The position numbers were made by a program, and so were the translations under genes. The notes beneath the pieces are model-generated. The model was given only the letters and a program-made list of their open reading frames with translations, was not told the DNA's origin and searched no databases. Below are positions 51,464 to 59,966 of a stretch of 64,000 bases of DNA, piece after piece; the first letter of the stretch is position 1, and every line of letters begins with the position of its first letter. The stretch is from Foliimonas ilicis (GTDB lineage Bacteria; Pseudomonadota; Alphaproteobacteria; Rhizobiales; Rhizobiaceae), in the NCBI RefSeq assembly GCF_039939195.1, contig NZ_JBDUUH010000001.1, positions 992,001 through 1,056,000 on the forward strand, written 5' to 3'.

Positions 51464-52438
51464 CTACCCCGAAATATCGATCACACCGCAATCGCCTGCA
51501 TCCGAGCCGAATGCGACGCGCTGGCCCTGGCGGTCCCAATCCATGGCGATGATTGCGCCTTTGCCGGCGCGGCGGAACAGGACTTCCTTGGCATCGGCGA
51601 AGCGGGCGGCGATGATCATGCCGTCATTGTAGCCGATGGCGACGATGTCTTCGCCGGGGTGACAGGCGACGGCTGTGACCATCGCATTGCCGCGTGTGCC
51701 GAGTTCCAGCGGGGCTTTTCCCATCGGGCCATCCTTGCCGGAAAACGGCCAGACAATTGCCGCCGGTGCACCGGAACTTGCCAGCCAGCGGCCCTTGGCG
51801 CTCCAGGACAGGCTTTTGACCTTGGCGGGATAGCCGGTCATGCGCATGTGCTTGCCGTCGGCCAGCTTCCATCCGTGAAGGGCATTTTCCTGCATGGAGG
51901 TGATGACGAAATTGCCGTCCGGCGAAAACATGATGGCCGTGTGAGCGCCAGCCCATTCGAGTTCGGTCGGCTTGCCCTCGGTGGCCGGGAAATGCAGCGT
52001 CGCGCCATTGTAGCGGGCGACGCCGAAACGCACGCCCTTTGGCGAAAAGGCAAGGCCCTCGACCGAGCGCGGATGTGTGAATTCCTTGATCTTGCCGTCT
52101 GCAAAACGGACATAGGCGTTTTTGCCTGTTGCATAGGCGATAATGCCTTGTGGACCGGCAGCAACGCTGGTGATCCATTTCTTGCCGGCTTCTGCCAGTA
52201 TCTGGATCGATCCGTCCGCCGAAAGCGCAGCGATTTTGCCATCCTCGCCGCCGGTGATCAGCCGCTTGGCCGAAGCGTCGAGCACGACGCTGGCCAGCCC
52301 GTCATGGGCTTCGATGTGCTTATGGCCGTGATCGAGGCGGTGAACCACGCCGTCAGCCATTGCGAAGAATGGAATGTCGCCCAGAAAGGCCGTTGCGATG
52401 CAGTGACCTTCAAGGTCGAAAGGGGCGACTGTGGGCAT
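51464..52438 (-). CDS. WD40-repeat beta-propeller protein
   Basis: 324 residues from ATG 52438. Repeated blade motifs are visible: ASAKRLITGGEDGKIAALSADG, FSPKGVRFGVARYNG, FSPDGNFVITSMQENALHGW, WSAKGRWLASSGAPAAIVW, HPGEDIVAIGYNDGMIIAARF, WDRQGQRVAFGSDAGDCGVID, giving about seven blades. No signal peptide. It lies downstream of the COG0523 GTPase gene in the same direction, a recurrent pairing in alphaproteobacteria, so it may be a scaffold for that metallochaperone; this is inference. Confidence 0.88.
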   Translation of the reverse strand: MPTVAPFDLEGHCIATAFLGDIPFFAMADGVVHRLDHGHKHIEAHDGLASVVLDASAKRLITGGEDGKIAALSADGSIQILAEAGKKWITSVAAGPQGIIAYATGKNAYVRFADGKIKEFTHPRSVEGLAFSPKGVRFGVARYNGATLHFPATEGKPTELEWAGAHTAIMFSPDGNFVITSMQENALHGWKLADGKHMRMTGYPAKVKSLSWSAKGRWLASSGAPAAIVWPFSGKDGPMGKAPLELGTRGNAMVTAVACHPGEDIVAIGYNDGMIIAARFADAKEVLFRRAGKGAIIAMDWDRQGQRVAFGSDAGDCGVIDISG

Positions 52439-52470
52439 GGGCGAATTATTCCATTCGAGATTTCGGCTGT

Positions 52471-52533
52471 CCCTCACCCTTACCCTCTCCCCGTAAGGAC
52501 GGGGAAGAGGGTGCCGGCAGGCGGATGAGGGGC
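52471..52533. repeat. short palindromic repeat, type 3-like
   Basis: CCCTCACCCTTACCCTCTCC at 52471 runs into a CCCTCTCCCCGTAAGGACGG-type hairpin and ends in GCGGATGAGGGGC. It is a half-size relative of the element at 19430 and fills the gap between the WD40 and COG0523 genes. Confidence 0.75.
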
Positions 52534-52562
52534 AGTAAATAAGCGGCAGATTGGCGCTGGTT

Positions 52563-53639
52563 TCAAGCCGCCTGACAGGCTTCGAAGCTGCGCTTCAGGC
52601 GTTCGGCGTCGAGATCGCGGCCGATGAAGACGAGGCGGCTGTCGTGGCGCTCGTCTTCTTTCCAGGCGCGCTGGTGGTCGCCTTCGATGATCATGTGAAC
52701 GCCCTGAATGACATAGCGCTCGGGATCGTTCTTGAAGGCGATGATGCCTTTGAGGCGAAGGATGTTCGGGCCTTCCATCTGGGTGATCTTCTGGATCCAG
52801 GGGAAGAACTTCTTGTCGTCCATCTCGCCGCCGCGCAGCGATACGGACTGCACCGTCACATCATGGATGGCGGACGCCTCGCCATGGTGATGATGGTCAT
52901 GCCCATGGTCGTGGCCGTGATGGTGGTGATGATCGTGATCGCAGTTCGGGCCGCATTCATGATCGTGGTCATGGTCGTGATCATGTGCTTCGAGGAAGTG
53001 CGGATCGTTTTCCAGCGCGCGCTTCAGATCGAAGGCGCCACGGTCCAGAACGGTTTCCAACGGCACGCCTGCACGCGTCGTGCGATGGATCGTGGCTGCG
53101 GGGTTGATCGCGCGGACCGTCGCCTCGACGTTGCGCAATTCCTCTTCCGTAACGAGGTCGGTCTTGTTCAGGATAATGACGTCGGCGAAGGCGATCTGGT
53201 CTTCCGCCTCACGGCTGTCTTTCAGGCGCAACGGAAGATGTTTTGCATCGACCAGCGCGACGACCGCGTCGAGCTTGGTCTTGGAGCGCACGTCGTCGTC
53301 CATGAAGAAGGTCTGCGCGACCGGCACAGGGTCGGCGAGGCCGGTCGTTTCGACGATGATTGCATCGAAGCGACCCGGGCGGCGCATCAGGCCCTCGACG
53401 ACGCGAATAAGGTCGCCGCGCACCGTGCAGCACACGCAGCCATTGTTCATTTCGTAGATTTCCTCGTCGGATTCCACGATCAGATCGTTGTCGATGCCGA
53501 TCTCGCCGAATTCGTTGACGATCACCGCATAACGCTTGCCGTGGTTCTCCGACAGGATGCGGTTGAGAAGCGTGGTTTTTCCCGATCCGAGATAGCCCGT
53601 CAAAACGGTTACCGGTATCTGGCTCTGTGTCTCGCTCAT
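52563..53639 (-). CDS. COG0523 (CobW-family) GTPase, probable zinc metallochaperone
   Basis: 358 residues from ATG 53639 behind GAGGAAGACC. G3E GTPase: Walker A GYLGSGKT (15-22), the metal-binding CVCC (68-71), Walker B-type IIVETTGLADP and base-specificity NKTD. A His/Asp-rich segment (about residues 195-235, HDHDHDHDHECGPNCDHD and more) followed by the CobW C-terminal domain points to zinc, though Co or Ni cannot be excluded. It likely delivers metal to apo-enzymes. I see no clear Zur box upstream. Confidence 0.9.
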   Translation of the reverse strand: MSETQSQIPVTVLTGYLGSGKTTLLNRILSENHGKRYAVIVNEFGEIGIDNDLIVESDEEIYEMNNGCVCCTVRGDLIRVVEGLMRRPGRFDAIIVETTGLADPVPVAQTFFMDDDVRSKTKLDAVVALVDAKHLPLRLKDSREAEDQIAFADVIILNKTDLVTEEELRNVEATVRAINPAATIHRTTRAGVPLETVLDRGAFDLKRALENDPHFLEAHDHDHDHDHECGPNCDHDHHHHHGHDHGHDHHHHGEASAIHDVTVQSVSLRGGEMDDKKFFPWIQKITQMEGPNILRLKGIIAFKNDPERYVIQGVHMIIEGDHQRAWKEDERHDSRLVFIGRDLDAERLKRSFEACQAA

Positions 53640-53925
53640 GGTCTTCCTCGAAGGGGTTGGTTGCCCACCATATAGGACGGGCAAAACGGTTTTGCACGTT
53701 TGAATCTAGGCTCAAGGACAAGAGCAGGGCATGAAATGTGGTGCCTGCTGCCCCTGCAAATTTATTTTGTCATCTAACTGTTATGTATGCATGCAATGAG
53801 CGTGGCATGGATTTCCGCGCAGCCGGCTCATAGTGTGGGTGACGGCGGGCGGAAACGGATTGCCAACAGCGCGACCGGGATTATTCTTCGTCGCTCCAAA
53901 TCGGACCCGACAGCAGGAAAACGAA

Positions 53926-54396
53926 ATGGCCAAGGCTGACAGAACTGCCACGATGAGCCGGTTGCATTCGGCTGCACGGCTTTCCCGCACCGCATTGGCG
54001 GCGCGCCTTCTAGGGCACGGTTTTTACGCCGGGCAGGACCAGATCATGCTGGCGCTCGACAAGCAGGACGGGCAGACGCCCGGAACGCTGGCAGGCAAGC
54101 TCGGCGTTCGTCCGCCGACCATCACCAAGACCATTAACCGGCTTCAGGCGCAGGGCTTTCTCGAAAAGCGTGCTTCCAATGGCGATGCGCGGCAGGCCCA
54201 TATTTTCCTCACCGATCTTGGCCGCGAAGCGATGCGCGCCATCGAAAAATCGGTGAAGAAAACAGAAAAGCAGGCGTTTCAGGGGCTCGACAAGAAAGAG
54301 CAGAAGACGCTGAGCAAGCTGCTTTCGCGTGTAGAGGCTAATCTTTCGGGTTCTGTGGTCGAGAGTGAAGACGACGAGCCAGACACCGACGAATAG
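53926..54396 (+). CDS. MarR-family transcriptional regulator
   Basis: 156 residues from ATG 53926 behind AGGAAAACGAA. Winged HTH: YAGQDQIMLALDKQDGQTPG, LAGKLGVRPPTITKTINRL, GFLEKRASNGDARQAHIFLT, all as in MarR. The C-terminus is acidic (VVESEDDEPDTDE). It is followed in the same direction by a DMT-family transporter gene 116 bp away, a plausible target. Confidence 0.9.
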   Translation: MAKADRTATMSRLHSAARLSRTALAARLLGHGFYAGQDQIMLALDKQDGQTPGTLAGKLGVRPPTITKTINRLQAQGFLEKRASNGDARQAHIFLTDLGREAMRAIEKSVKKTEKQAFQGLDKKEQKTLSKLLSRVEANLSGSVVESEDDEPDTDE

Positions 54397-54512
54397 AAAT
54401 CGCGAGGGCTTGCCTTCCTGGTACAAACACCTAATTGCCGCCAGACAGCTTTTTGTCTTGCCGCATCCGACTATCCGGCCGAAAAAGACATTTCATACCC
54501 GGCCAGAGATTC

Positions 54513-55445
54513 GTGAACGCTCCCGTAAAACAAACAGAACAAGCCACGCCACTTAACGCGATTTTCCTCGTATTCGCTGCGGGGGTGTTGTTCACCTTCC
54601 TCGATGCGAGCGCCAAGACGCTTGTGCTTGCGGGCATGTCGCCCGTCTTCGTGTCGTGGATGCGCTTTGCGGTTCACCTCCTCATGGTCATCCTGCTGTT
54701 TAGAAGCTGGCGCATGTTTCGTGCACAAAGCCTGCCGCGCCAGCTACTGCGCGGAACGTTCATGTTCACCACGACAGCCTTGAACTTTGCGGCGCTCAAT
54801 ACGCTGCAACTGGCGCAGACCATGTCGATCATGTTCCTCAGCCCGCTTATCATCACCGCACTGGCCGGGCCGCTTTTGGCCGAATGGGCCGGCTGGCGGC
54901 GCTGGCTGGCGATTTGTGTAGGGCTTGTCGGCGTGCTGGTCATCGTGCGGCCGGGTTTCGAATCTTTCGGCATTGGCCATGTCTACGCATTCGGGGCGAC
55001 TCTGATGAACAGCCTCTATGTCATCATGACGCGCCATATGTCGGCGCGCGAGACGCCGGAAAGCCTGATCCTCTACTCCGCGTTGATACCGGTTCTGATG
55101 CTGCTTCCGGTCGTGCCGTTCGAATATTCGCTGCCGCAGGAACCGTTGCATTGGGTGCTGCTTTTCTCGCTCGGCTTTTTTGGCGGGTTCGGCCATTGGC
55201 TGCTTATCAAGGCCTACAAGCAGGCGACCACCACGGCACTCGCGCCCTATCCCTATCTCCAGATGCTCTGGATGATCGCTATCGGTTGGCTGGTCTTCCA
55301 TCAATTGCCGGATCGCTGGACGCTTGTCGGCTCGGCGATCATCGTCGCCAGCGGCCTCTATATCGTGCATCGCGAACACAGGCTGCGGGTGCTGAACCGT
55401 GCTGCGCCGAATGCCGATGTCGAGCAATTGGCAAAAAAGCTCTGA
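54513..55445 (+). CDS. DMT-family (EamA) transporter
   Basis: About 310 residues from GTG 54513; ATG 54435 would add 26 non-hydrophobic residues. Ten hydrophobic helices form two EamA repeats: LNAIFLVFAAGVLFTFLDAS with MRFAVHLLMVILLF in the first, ATLMNSLYVIMTRHMSARET with FGHWLLIKAYKQATTTALAP in the second. It is a drug/metabolite exporter of the RhaT/EamA type with unknown substrate. It follows the MarR gene and ends ahead of the LacI gene. Confidence 0.87.
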   Translation: MNAPVKQTEQATPLNAIFLVFAAGVLFTFLDASAKTLVLAGMSPVFVSWMRFAVHLLMVILLFRSWRMFRAQSLPRQLLRGTFMFTTTALNFAALNTLQLAQTMSIMFLSPLIITALAGPLLAEWAGWRRWLAICVGLVGVLVIVRPGFESFGIGHVYAFGATLMNSLYVIMTRHMSARETPESLILYSALIPVLMLLPVVPFEYSLPQEPLHWVLLFSLGFFGGFGHWLLIKAYKQATTTALAPYPYLQMLWMIAIGWLVFHQLPDRWTLVGSAIIVASGLYIVHREHRLRVLNRAAPNADVEQLAKKL

Positions 55446-55476
55446 TTTCAGAACAGTTGCGCAATCCCGTTTAAAT

Positions 55477-55490
55477 AGTTTAATTAAACT
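55477..55490. promoter_or_regulatory. perfect palindrome, probable LacI-family operator
   Basis: AGTTTAATTAAACT is a 14-bp perfect palindrome 24 bp upstream of the regulator's presumed CTG start. Palindromes with a central symmetric step near their own gene are typical LacI/GalR operators, suggesting autoregulation. Confidence 0.5.
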
Positions 55491-55513
55491 GTTGAATCGG
55501 GGAGGACACGCGG

Positions 55514-56536
55514 CTGGCACAGAAGATCAAGCTATCCACCATCGCAGATGCGCTTGGTGTATCGACAGCAACCGTTTCGCTTGCGTTGCGCGACAGTGCG
55601 CTTGTGGCCGATGCGACGCGCGAGCGTATCAAGGAACATGCGCGCGCGATCGGTTACATTTACAACCGTCGTGCAGCCAGCCTGAGAACCTCGCGTTCCG
55701 GCATCGTCGGTGTCGTGGTGCACGACATCATGAACCCGTTCTTTGCGGAAATCCTGCGTTCGATCGAGACCGAGCTCGACCGCAGCCGCCAGACATTCAT
55801 TCTTTCCAACCATTACGACCAGCTTGAAAAGCAGCGCATGTTCATCGACACGCTGCTGCAACTTGGTGCGGATGGTGTGATCATGTCGCCGGCAATCGGT
55901 ACGCCGCCGGAAGACATCAGAATGGCCGAAGAGAACGGCCTGCCCGCAGTGCTGATTGCCAGAAGCGTCGAGGGCGCGGAAGTGCCGGTGTTTCGCGGCG
56001 ACGACGCCTATGGCACCGGGCTTGCCACAAACCATCTGATCTCACTTGGGCACAAGCGCATAGCCATGATCGGCGGCACGGATCAGACATCGACCGGCCG
56101 GGATCGCTATCAAGGCTATCTTTCGGCGATGGAGGCTGCGGGGCTGGAAGTACGTCCTTCGTGGCGTCTGCCTGGACCGCGCACGAAGCAGGCCGGTTTC
56201 GAGATTACCGGGCAGTTCCTGGCCTTGCAGGACAAGCCGACCGCGGTCGTGTGCTGGAACGATCTGATCGCCATCGGCCTGATGAACGGCATTGCGCGCG
56301 CAGGGCTGGTGCCCGGCGTCGATATTTCCGTGACCGGCTATGACGACCTCGAAGAAGCTGCAATCGCCACGCCCGCGCTGACGACCGTCTGGAACGGCCA
56401 GCGCGAAGTCGGGCGGCGTGCGGCCAGCGCTCTGCTCGATAAGCTCAACGGTCAGAAGGTTCGCCCTTCGCAGGAGCTTATCAAGCCGGAGCTTCATGTA
56501 CGGCAGTCCACCACGCAGCCCGTCGAACGCAAATAA
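55514..56536 (+). CDS. LacI-family regulator with probable CTG start
   Basis: 340 residues if started at CTG 55514. The HTH (KLSTIADALGVSTATVSLAL, residues 5-24) requires a start before 55526, yet no ATG, GTG or TTG exists between the in-frame TGA at 55493 and the HTH. GGGGAGGA lies 8 nt before CTG. The effector domain (SGIVGVVVHDIMNPFFAEIL, then sugar-binding-protein fold to the end) is complete. A later TTG at 55586 would remove the HTH. The target is unknown. Confidence 0.85.
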   Translation: MAQKIKLSTIADALGVSTATVSLALRDSALVADATRERIKEHARAIGYIYNRRAASLRTSRSGIVGVVVHDIMNPFFAEILRSIETELDRSRQTFILSNHYDQLEKQRMFIDTLLQLGADGVIMSPAIGTPPEDIRMAEENGLPAVLIARSVEGAEVPVFRGDDAYGTGLATNHLISLGHKRIAMIGGTDQTSTGRDRYQGYLSAMEAAGLEVRPSWRLPGPRTKQAGFEITGQFLALQDKPTAVVCWNDLIAIGLMNGIARAGLVPGVDISVTGYDDLEEAAIATPALTTVWNGQREVGRRAASALLDKLNGQKVRPSQELIKPELHVRQSTTQPVERK

Positions 56537-56606
56537 TAGGACATTCAAGGAACCGTTTTTCGCTTTTCCGATTAACCATGCCTTAAGAAGCCCCAATTCA
56601 TGCTTA

Positions 56607-57047
56607 ATGGATAGTGAATCAGGGGCTTCCCATTCAAAGGTTGGTATATTGAAGGCGCTCACTCTTCTATTGTCGGCAGGGATCGCTGCAGGTGCGTTCG
56701 CTGTTTTTGGGCCGGTGCAAGAAAAGCCGACCGCAATCGTGCCGAAGACGACGCTCGAATATCCATCGACCGTCTATCGGATAGAGACGGCGGAAAGTGC
56801 AGATAGCTGCCACATCGAAAAGGGCGCGGTCGTTGCCGATGGCAAATCGTTCCTGCATGTCGATGATGACTGCAAGAGCATCTATCCCGGCATCAGCGAT
56901 GCGAAATTCTGGGTGGAAGACGAAGATGGCGCGGTTTCGTTCACCGAAAACGGCGTCGATCCGATCGTGACATTCTCGGTCGCGGACGGTGCGGCCTACG
57001 AATCGTTCAAGCCGCACGCACCGATGCTGTCTTTGATGGTCGAATAG
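56607..57047 (+). CDS. exported protein resembling Inh-type protease inhibitors
   Basis: Up to 146 residues from ATG 56607; a TTG at 56649 (LKALTLLLSAGIAAGAFA) is an alternative with AAAGG upstream. After the membrane/signal segment comes a beta-rich domain: ADSCHIEKGAVV...LHVDDDCKSIYPGISDAKFW...VDPIVTFSVADGAAYESF, with two Cys in the spacing of AprI/Inh metalloprotease inhibitors and Omp19-like proteins. That similarity is from memory and tentative. It lies back to back with a convergent hydrolase gene. Confidence 0.6.
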   Translation: MDSESGASHSKVGILKALTLLLSAGIAAGAFAVFGPVQEKPTAIVPKTTLEYPSTVYRIETAESADSCHIEKGAVVADGKSFLHVDDDCKSIYPGISDAKFWVEDEDGAVSFTENGVDPIVTFSVADGAAYESFKPHAPMLSLMVE

Positions 57048-57821
57048 CTATTCGGCGGCGTTTCTAACGGCGATCTTTCCGGCGGCATGAAGCCGTACGG
57101 CATCGCCGAAGGCCTTGAATATGCGCGCTGATGCGCTGTCGGATTTGAACCAGTATTCCGGGTGCCACTGAACGCCGACGGCAAAGGCCGGAGAGCCGAT
57201 GACCGACACGGCTTCGACCATTCCGTCTTCTGCAGCCGCTTCCACCTGCAGTTTCGAGCCGAGACGGCCGACTCCCTGACGGTGCACGGAATTGACTTTT
57301 ATGTCGCCTGCGCCAAAAATCCCTGCAAGGCAGGTGCCCGGCTTGATCGAAATCGACTGGTGGATCGCGAAACGCTCATCCTGATTGTCGCTGACGGGCG
57401 CGCGGTGATCGAGTGCGCCTTCGCGCTCCTGAATTTCCGTGGCGAGCGTGCCGCCCAGCGCGACGTTCATTTCCTGAATGCCACGGCAGATCGCCAGAAG
57501 CGGAACGCCCTTTTCGATGGCCTTGCGGATCAGCGGCAGCGTGGTCGCATCGCGATCCGGATCGTAGGGGCCGTTGGCCTCGGTTGCTTCCTCGCCATAA
57601 AGCGAAGGGTGCACATTGCTTTTCGAGCCGGTGATCATCACGCCATCGACGCGCTCCAGCAGGCTGTCGAGGTCCAGCTTGTCGCCGAAGGACGGCACGA
57701 GCACTGGAAACACGCCCGCACCGATGAGTGCTGCTTCCAGATATTGCTTGGGCGCGGCATGCCAGGTGTAGTTCTCGAACTGGCGAACATCGGTCGAAAT
57801 GGCGACGAGCGGCTGGGACAT
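57048..57821 (-). CDS. gamma-glutamyl-gamma-aminobutyrate hydrolase family (class I GATase)
   Basis: 257 residues from ATG 57821; earlier in-frame starts were rejected. Peptidase C26 family: nucleophile Cys in LLAICRGIQEMNVALGG, and the His-Glu of the triad in VGVQWHPEYWF. VMITGSKSNVHPSLYGEE is a PuuD/gamma-Glu-hydrolase feature. It would release glutamate from gamma-glutamylated amines in the cytoplasm. No puuA, puuB or puuC gene is adjacent; a GS-like ligase is encoded at 49270. Confidence 0.88.
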   Translation of the reverse strand: MSQPLVAISTDVRQFENYTWHAAPKQYLEAALIGAGVFPVLVPSFGDKLDLDSLLERVDGVMITGSKSNVHPSLYGEEATEANGPYDPDRDATTLPLIRKAIEKGVPLLAICRGIQEMNVALGGTLATEIQEREGALDHRAPVSDNQDERFAIHQSISIKPGTCLAGIFGAGDIKVNSVHRQGVGRLGSKLQVEAAAEDGMVEAVSVIGSPAFAVGVQWHPEYWFKSDSASARIFKAFGDAVRLHAAGKIAVRNAAE

Positions 57822-58088
57822 TTGAGAGGCTTTCACGCAAATACGAATTGGCTGACCTGAAAATAGGCGATTCCGGATGGTTTTTCCAACCCGGATTTCG
57901 ATTGGCACATCAGCTTGCGCGCGCTGCCTTAGACTATAGTCCAACTGCAGGCGCTGACAGGCTTTCAAGGCTTGCCAAGTGCTGGACTTGGGGTGTTCGA
58001 CGTGTATTGTCTCCAAGGCGCCGGCACCGGATTTATCCATATTTACAATCGGCTGCTCTTATATCTGGTCCATAATAGGGAGGAACTC

Positions 58089-59195
58089 ATGGATCGCCGA
58101 TCGTTTATCACCAAGGCAGGTTTTGCCGGGGCGGGTGCTGCTGCTGCAACAGCGCTGGCAACCCCCGCAATCGCCCAATCCAATCCAAAAGTGACGTGGC
58201 GGCTTGCCTCCTCGTTCCCCAAATCGCTCGACACGATCTATGGCGGTGCCGATACGCTCGCCAAATATCTGTCGGAAGCGACCGACGGCAATTTCACCAT
58301 TCAGCCTTTCGCTGCAGGCGAACTCGTTCCGGGCCTTCAGGCTGCCGATGCAGCGTCGAACGGAACTGTGGAAGTGGCCCACACCGTCGCCTATTATTAT
58401 GTCGGCAAGGACCCGACATGGGCGCTGGGCGCTGCGGTTCCATTCGCGCTCAATGCGCGCGGTATGAACGCCTGGCAGTATCATGGCGGCGGTATCGACC
58501 TGTTCAACGAGTTCCTCGGCACGCAGAATTTGTTCGGTCTGCCCGGTGGCAATACCGGTGTTCAGATGGGCGGCTGGTTCCGCAAGGAAATCAAGACCGT
58601 TGCCGATCTGCAGGGCCTGAAGATGCGCGTCGGCGGTTTTGCCGGCAAGGTTCTGGAAAAGCTGGGCGTCGTGCCGCAGCAGCTTGCAGGCGGCGACATC
58701 TATCCGTCGCTTGAAAAAGGTACGATCGACGCTGCCGAATGGGTCGGTCCTTACGATGACGAGAAGCTCGGCTTCGAAAAAGTCGCGCCTTATTACTACT
58801 ATCCGGGTTGGTGGGAAGGCGGTCCGACCGTCCACTTCCTGTTCAACAAGGAGAAGTACGAAGGGCTTCCCAACAACTACAAATCGCTCCTGCACACGGC
58901 AGCGCAGGCGACCGACGCCGACATGCTCCAGAAATACGATTATGTGAATCCGGGTGCCGTGAAACGGCTGGTCGCGAATGGCGCGCAATTGCGTCCTTTC
59001 AGCCCGGAAATCCTCGAGGCCTGCTACGAGGCGGCAAACGAGGTCTATGCGGAACTCGACAAGACGAACCCGGCCTTCAAGAAGATCTGGGACTCGATCG
59101 TCGCATTCCGCAAGGAGCATTATCTCTGGGCTCAGATCGCGGAATACAATTACGACACGTTCATGATGATCCAGCAGCGCAACGGCAAGCTGTAA
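58089..59195 (+). CDS. TRAP transporter solute receptor (DctP/TakP-like)
   Basis: 368 residues from ATG 58089 behind GGGAGGAACTC. Twin-arginine leader (MDRRSFITKAGFAGAG, cleavage after AIAQ). WRLASSFPKSLDTIYGGADT and PYDDEKLGFEKVAPYYYYPG resemble the alpha-keto-acid/lactate receptors (TakP type). The ligand is inferred from that resemblance. Its membrane partners dctQM are encoded on the opposite strand at 59967-62275, facing it, with one unrelated gene between. A terminator follows directly. Confidence 0.88.
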   Translation: MDRRSFITKAGFAGAGAAAATALATPAIAQSNPKVTWRLASSFPKSLDTIYGGADTLAKYLSEATDGNFTIQPFAAGELVPGLQAADAASNGTVEVAHTVAYYYVGKDPTWALGAAVPFALNARGMNAWQYHGGGIDLFNEFLGTQNLFGLPGGNTGVQMGGWFRKEIKTVADLQGLKMRVGGFAGKVLEKLGVVPQQLAGGDIYPSLEKGTIDAAEWVGPYDDEKLGFEKVAPYYYYPGWWEGGPTVHFLFNKEKYEGLPNNYKSLLHTAAQATDADMLQKYDYVNPGAVKRLVANGAQLRPFSPEILEACYEAANEVYAELDKTNPAFKKIWDSIVAFRKEHYLWAQIAEYNYDTFMMIQQRNGKL

Positions 59196-59217
59196 GCCGA
59201 TTTCGCAGTGATCGGAC

Positions 59218-59248
59218 AAACCCGGGGCCTCGGCTCCGGGTTTTTTTT
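59218..59248 (+). terminator. terminator of the TRAP receptor gene
   Basis: ACCCGG (59220-59225) pairs with CCGGGT (59236-59241), with extra A-T pairs outside, followed by an eight-T run (59241-59248). It lies 23 bp after the stop codon. Confidence 0.88.
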
Positions 59249-59861
59249 ATGAAGCGCCCACCTCGAAATGCGGAACGGAAACCGGCTTTCCGACCGTCAT
59301 GGCGCTGCGGAATTTTTCGTCCGCATCCAGAAAGACGCTTTCGGTTCCCGCGCCGGTCGCGTCGAAGAAGCGGCTGACGAAACAGCGGAACGATGCGCAA
59401 AGCGCTATGTCGCAAATTTGCGGGTCGCTGAAGCCGGCTGCATGCAGCGTGTCGATGTCGCTTTTGGAAATATTGGATGCGTCGACGACGACTTTCTCCG
59501 CATAGTCCAGCATCTTCACGTCTTTGCCGGGAAGACCCGCATTGCGGAAATCTCTTTGCACGGCAAGGACAGCCTCCTTCGATCCGAGATCGCCGATCAG
59601 TTGTTTGCCGTAGACATGCGAACAATAGGTGGATGGGATTAGCTTTGCGGCAATCAGCGTGATCAGCCGCCACTCACGCATGCCGAGCGAGAAGCCCGCG
59701 CGGATGCCGTCGGAGAAATCGGTATAGAGCGGCAAGAGATCGCCGCGCGACGTAAAGCAGCGCGCGGCGTCCATGACGAAGCCGCTCTGCGCATTCTGTT
59801 TCTCATAAATTTCGGCGACCCTGCCGGTCGCATTTTCGGGGCTTATCGTTTTCAGAAACAT
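59247..59861 (-). CDS. AhpD-like / carboxymuconolactone-decarboxylase-like protein
   Basis: 204 residues. Helical core with YCSHVYGKQL (Cys and His of the AhpD-type site, lacking the second Cys of CxxC), AEKVVVDASNISKSDIDTL and a 'peroxidase-related enzyme' C-terminal pattern. It may be a peroxidase-like or redox protein; activity is uncertain because only one Cys is conserved. It is placed between the TRAP receptor and its permease genes, transcribed away from dctM's end. Confidence 0.78.
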   Translation of the reverse strand: MFLKTISPENATGRVAEIYEKQNAQSGFVMDAARCFTSRGDLLPLYTDFSDGIRAGFSLGMREWRLITLIAAKLIPSTYCSHVYGKQLIGDLGSKEAVLAVQRDFRNAGLPGKDVKMLDYAEKVVVDASNISKSDIDTLHAAGFSDPQICDIALCASFRCFVSRFFDATGAGTESVFLDADEKFRSAMTVGKPVSVPHFEVGAS

Positions 59862-59934
59862 TGGACCTCCAAAGGAAAGTCCCGCCGAAAGCGAGCTTAC
59901 CAGAAATCCGGCCGGGCAGGAATTGCGGCCAATA

Positions 59935-59961
59935 AAAAGCCCGGTTCGAGACCGGGCTTTT
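59935..59961 (-). terminator. terminator after dctM (may act both ways)
   Basis: AAAAGCCCGGT (59935-59945) and ACCGGGCTTTT (59951-59961) form a perfect 11-bp stem with a 5-nt loop, 5 bp past the dctM stop. The minus-strand copy ends in CTTTTTATT. T tracts on both sides allow bidirectional use. Confidence 0.88.
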
Positions 59962-59966
59962 CAGGA

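Noticed and set aside
52551..53675. 374-codon plus-strand frame rich in Val and Met
   Set aside because: Antisense to the COG0523 GTPase; the odd composition mirrors the His-rich codons of the real gene.
49270..57821. GS-like ligase and gamma-glutamyl hydrolase as one putrescine (Puu) pathway
   Set aside because: They are 6 kb apart in different transcription units and the oxidase and dehydrogenase genes of the pathway are missing, so the link is too weak to assert.
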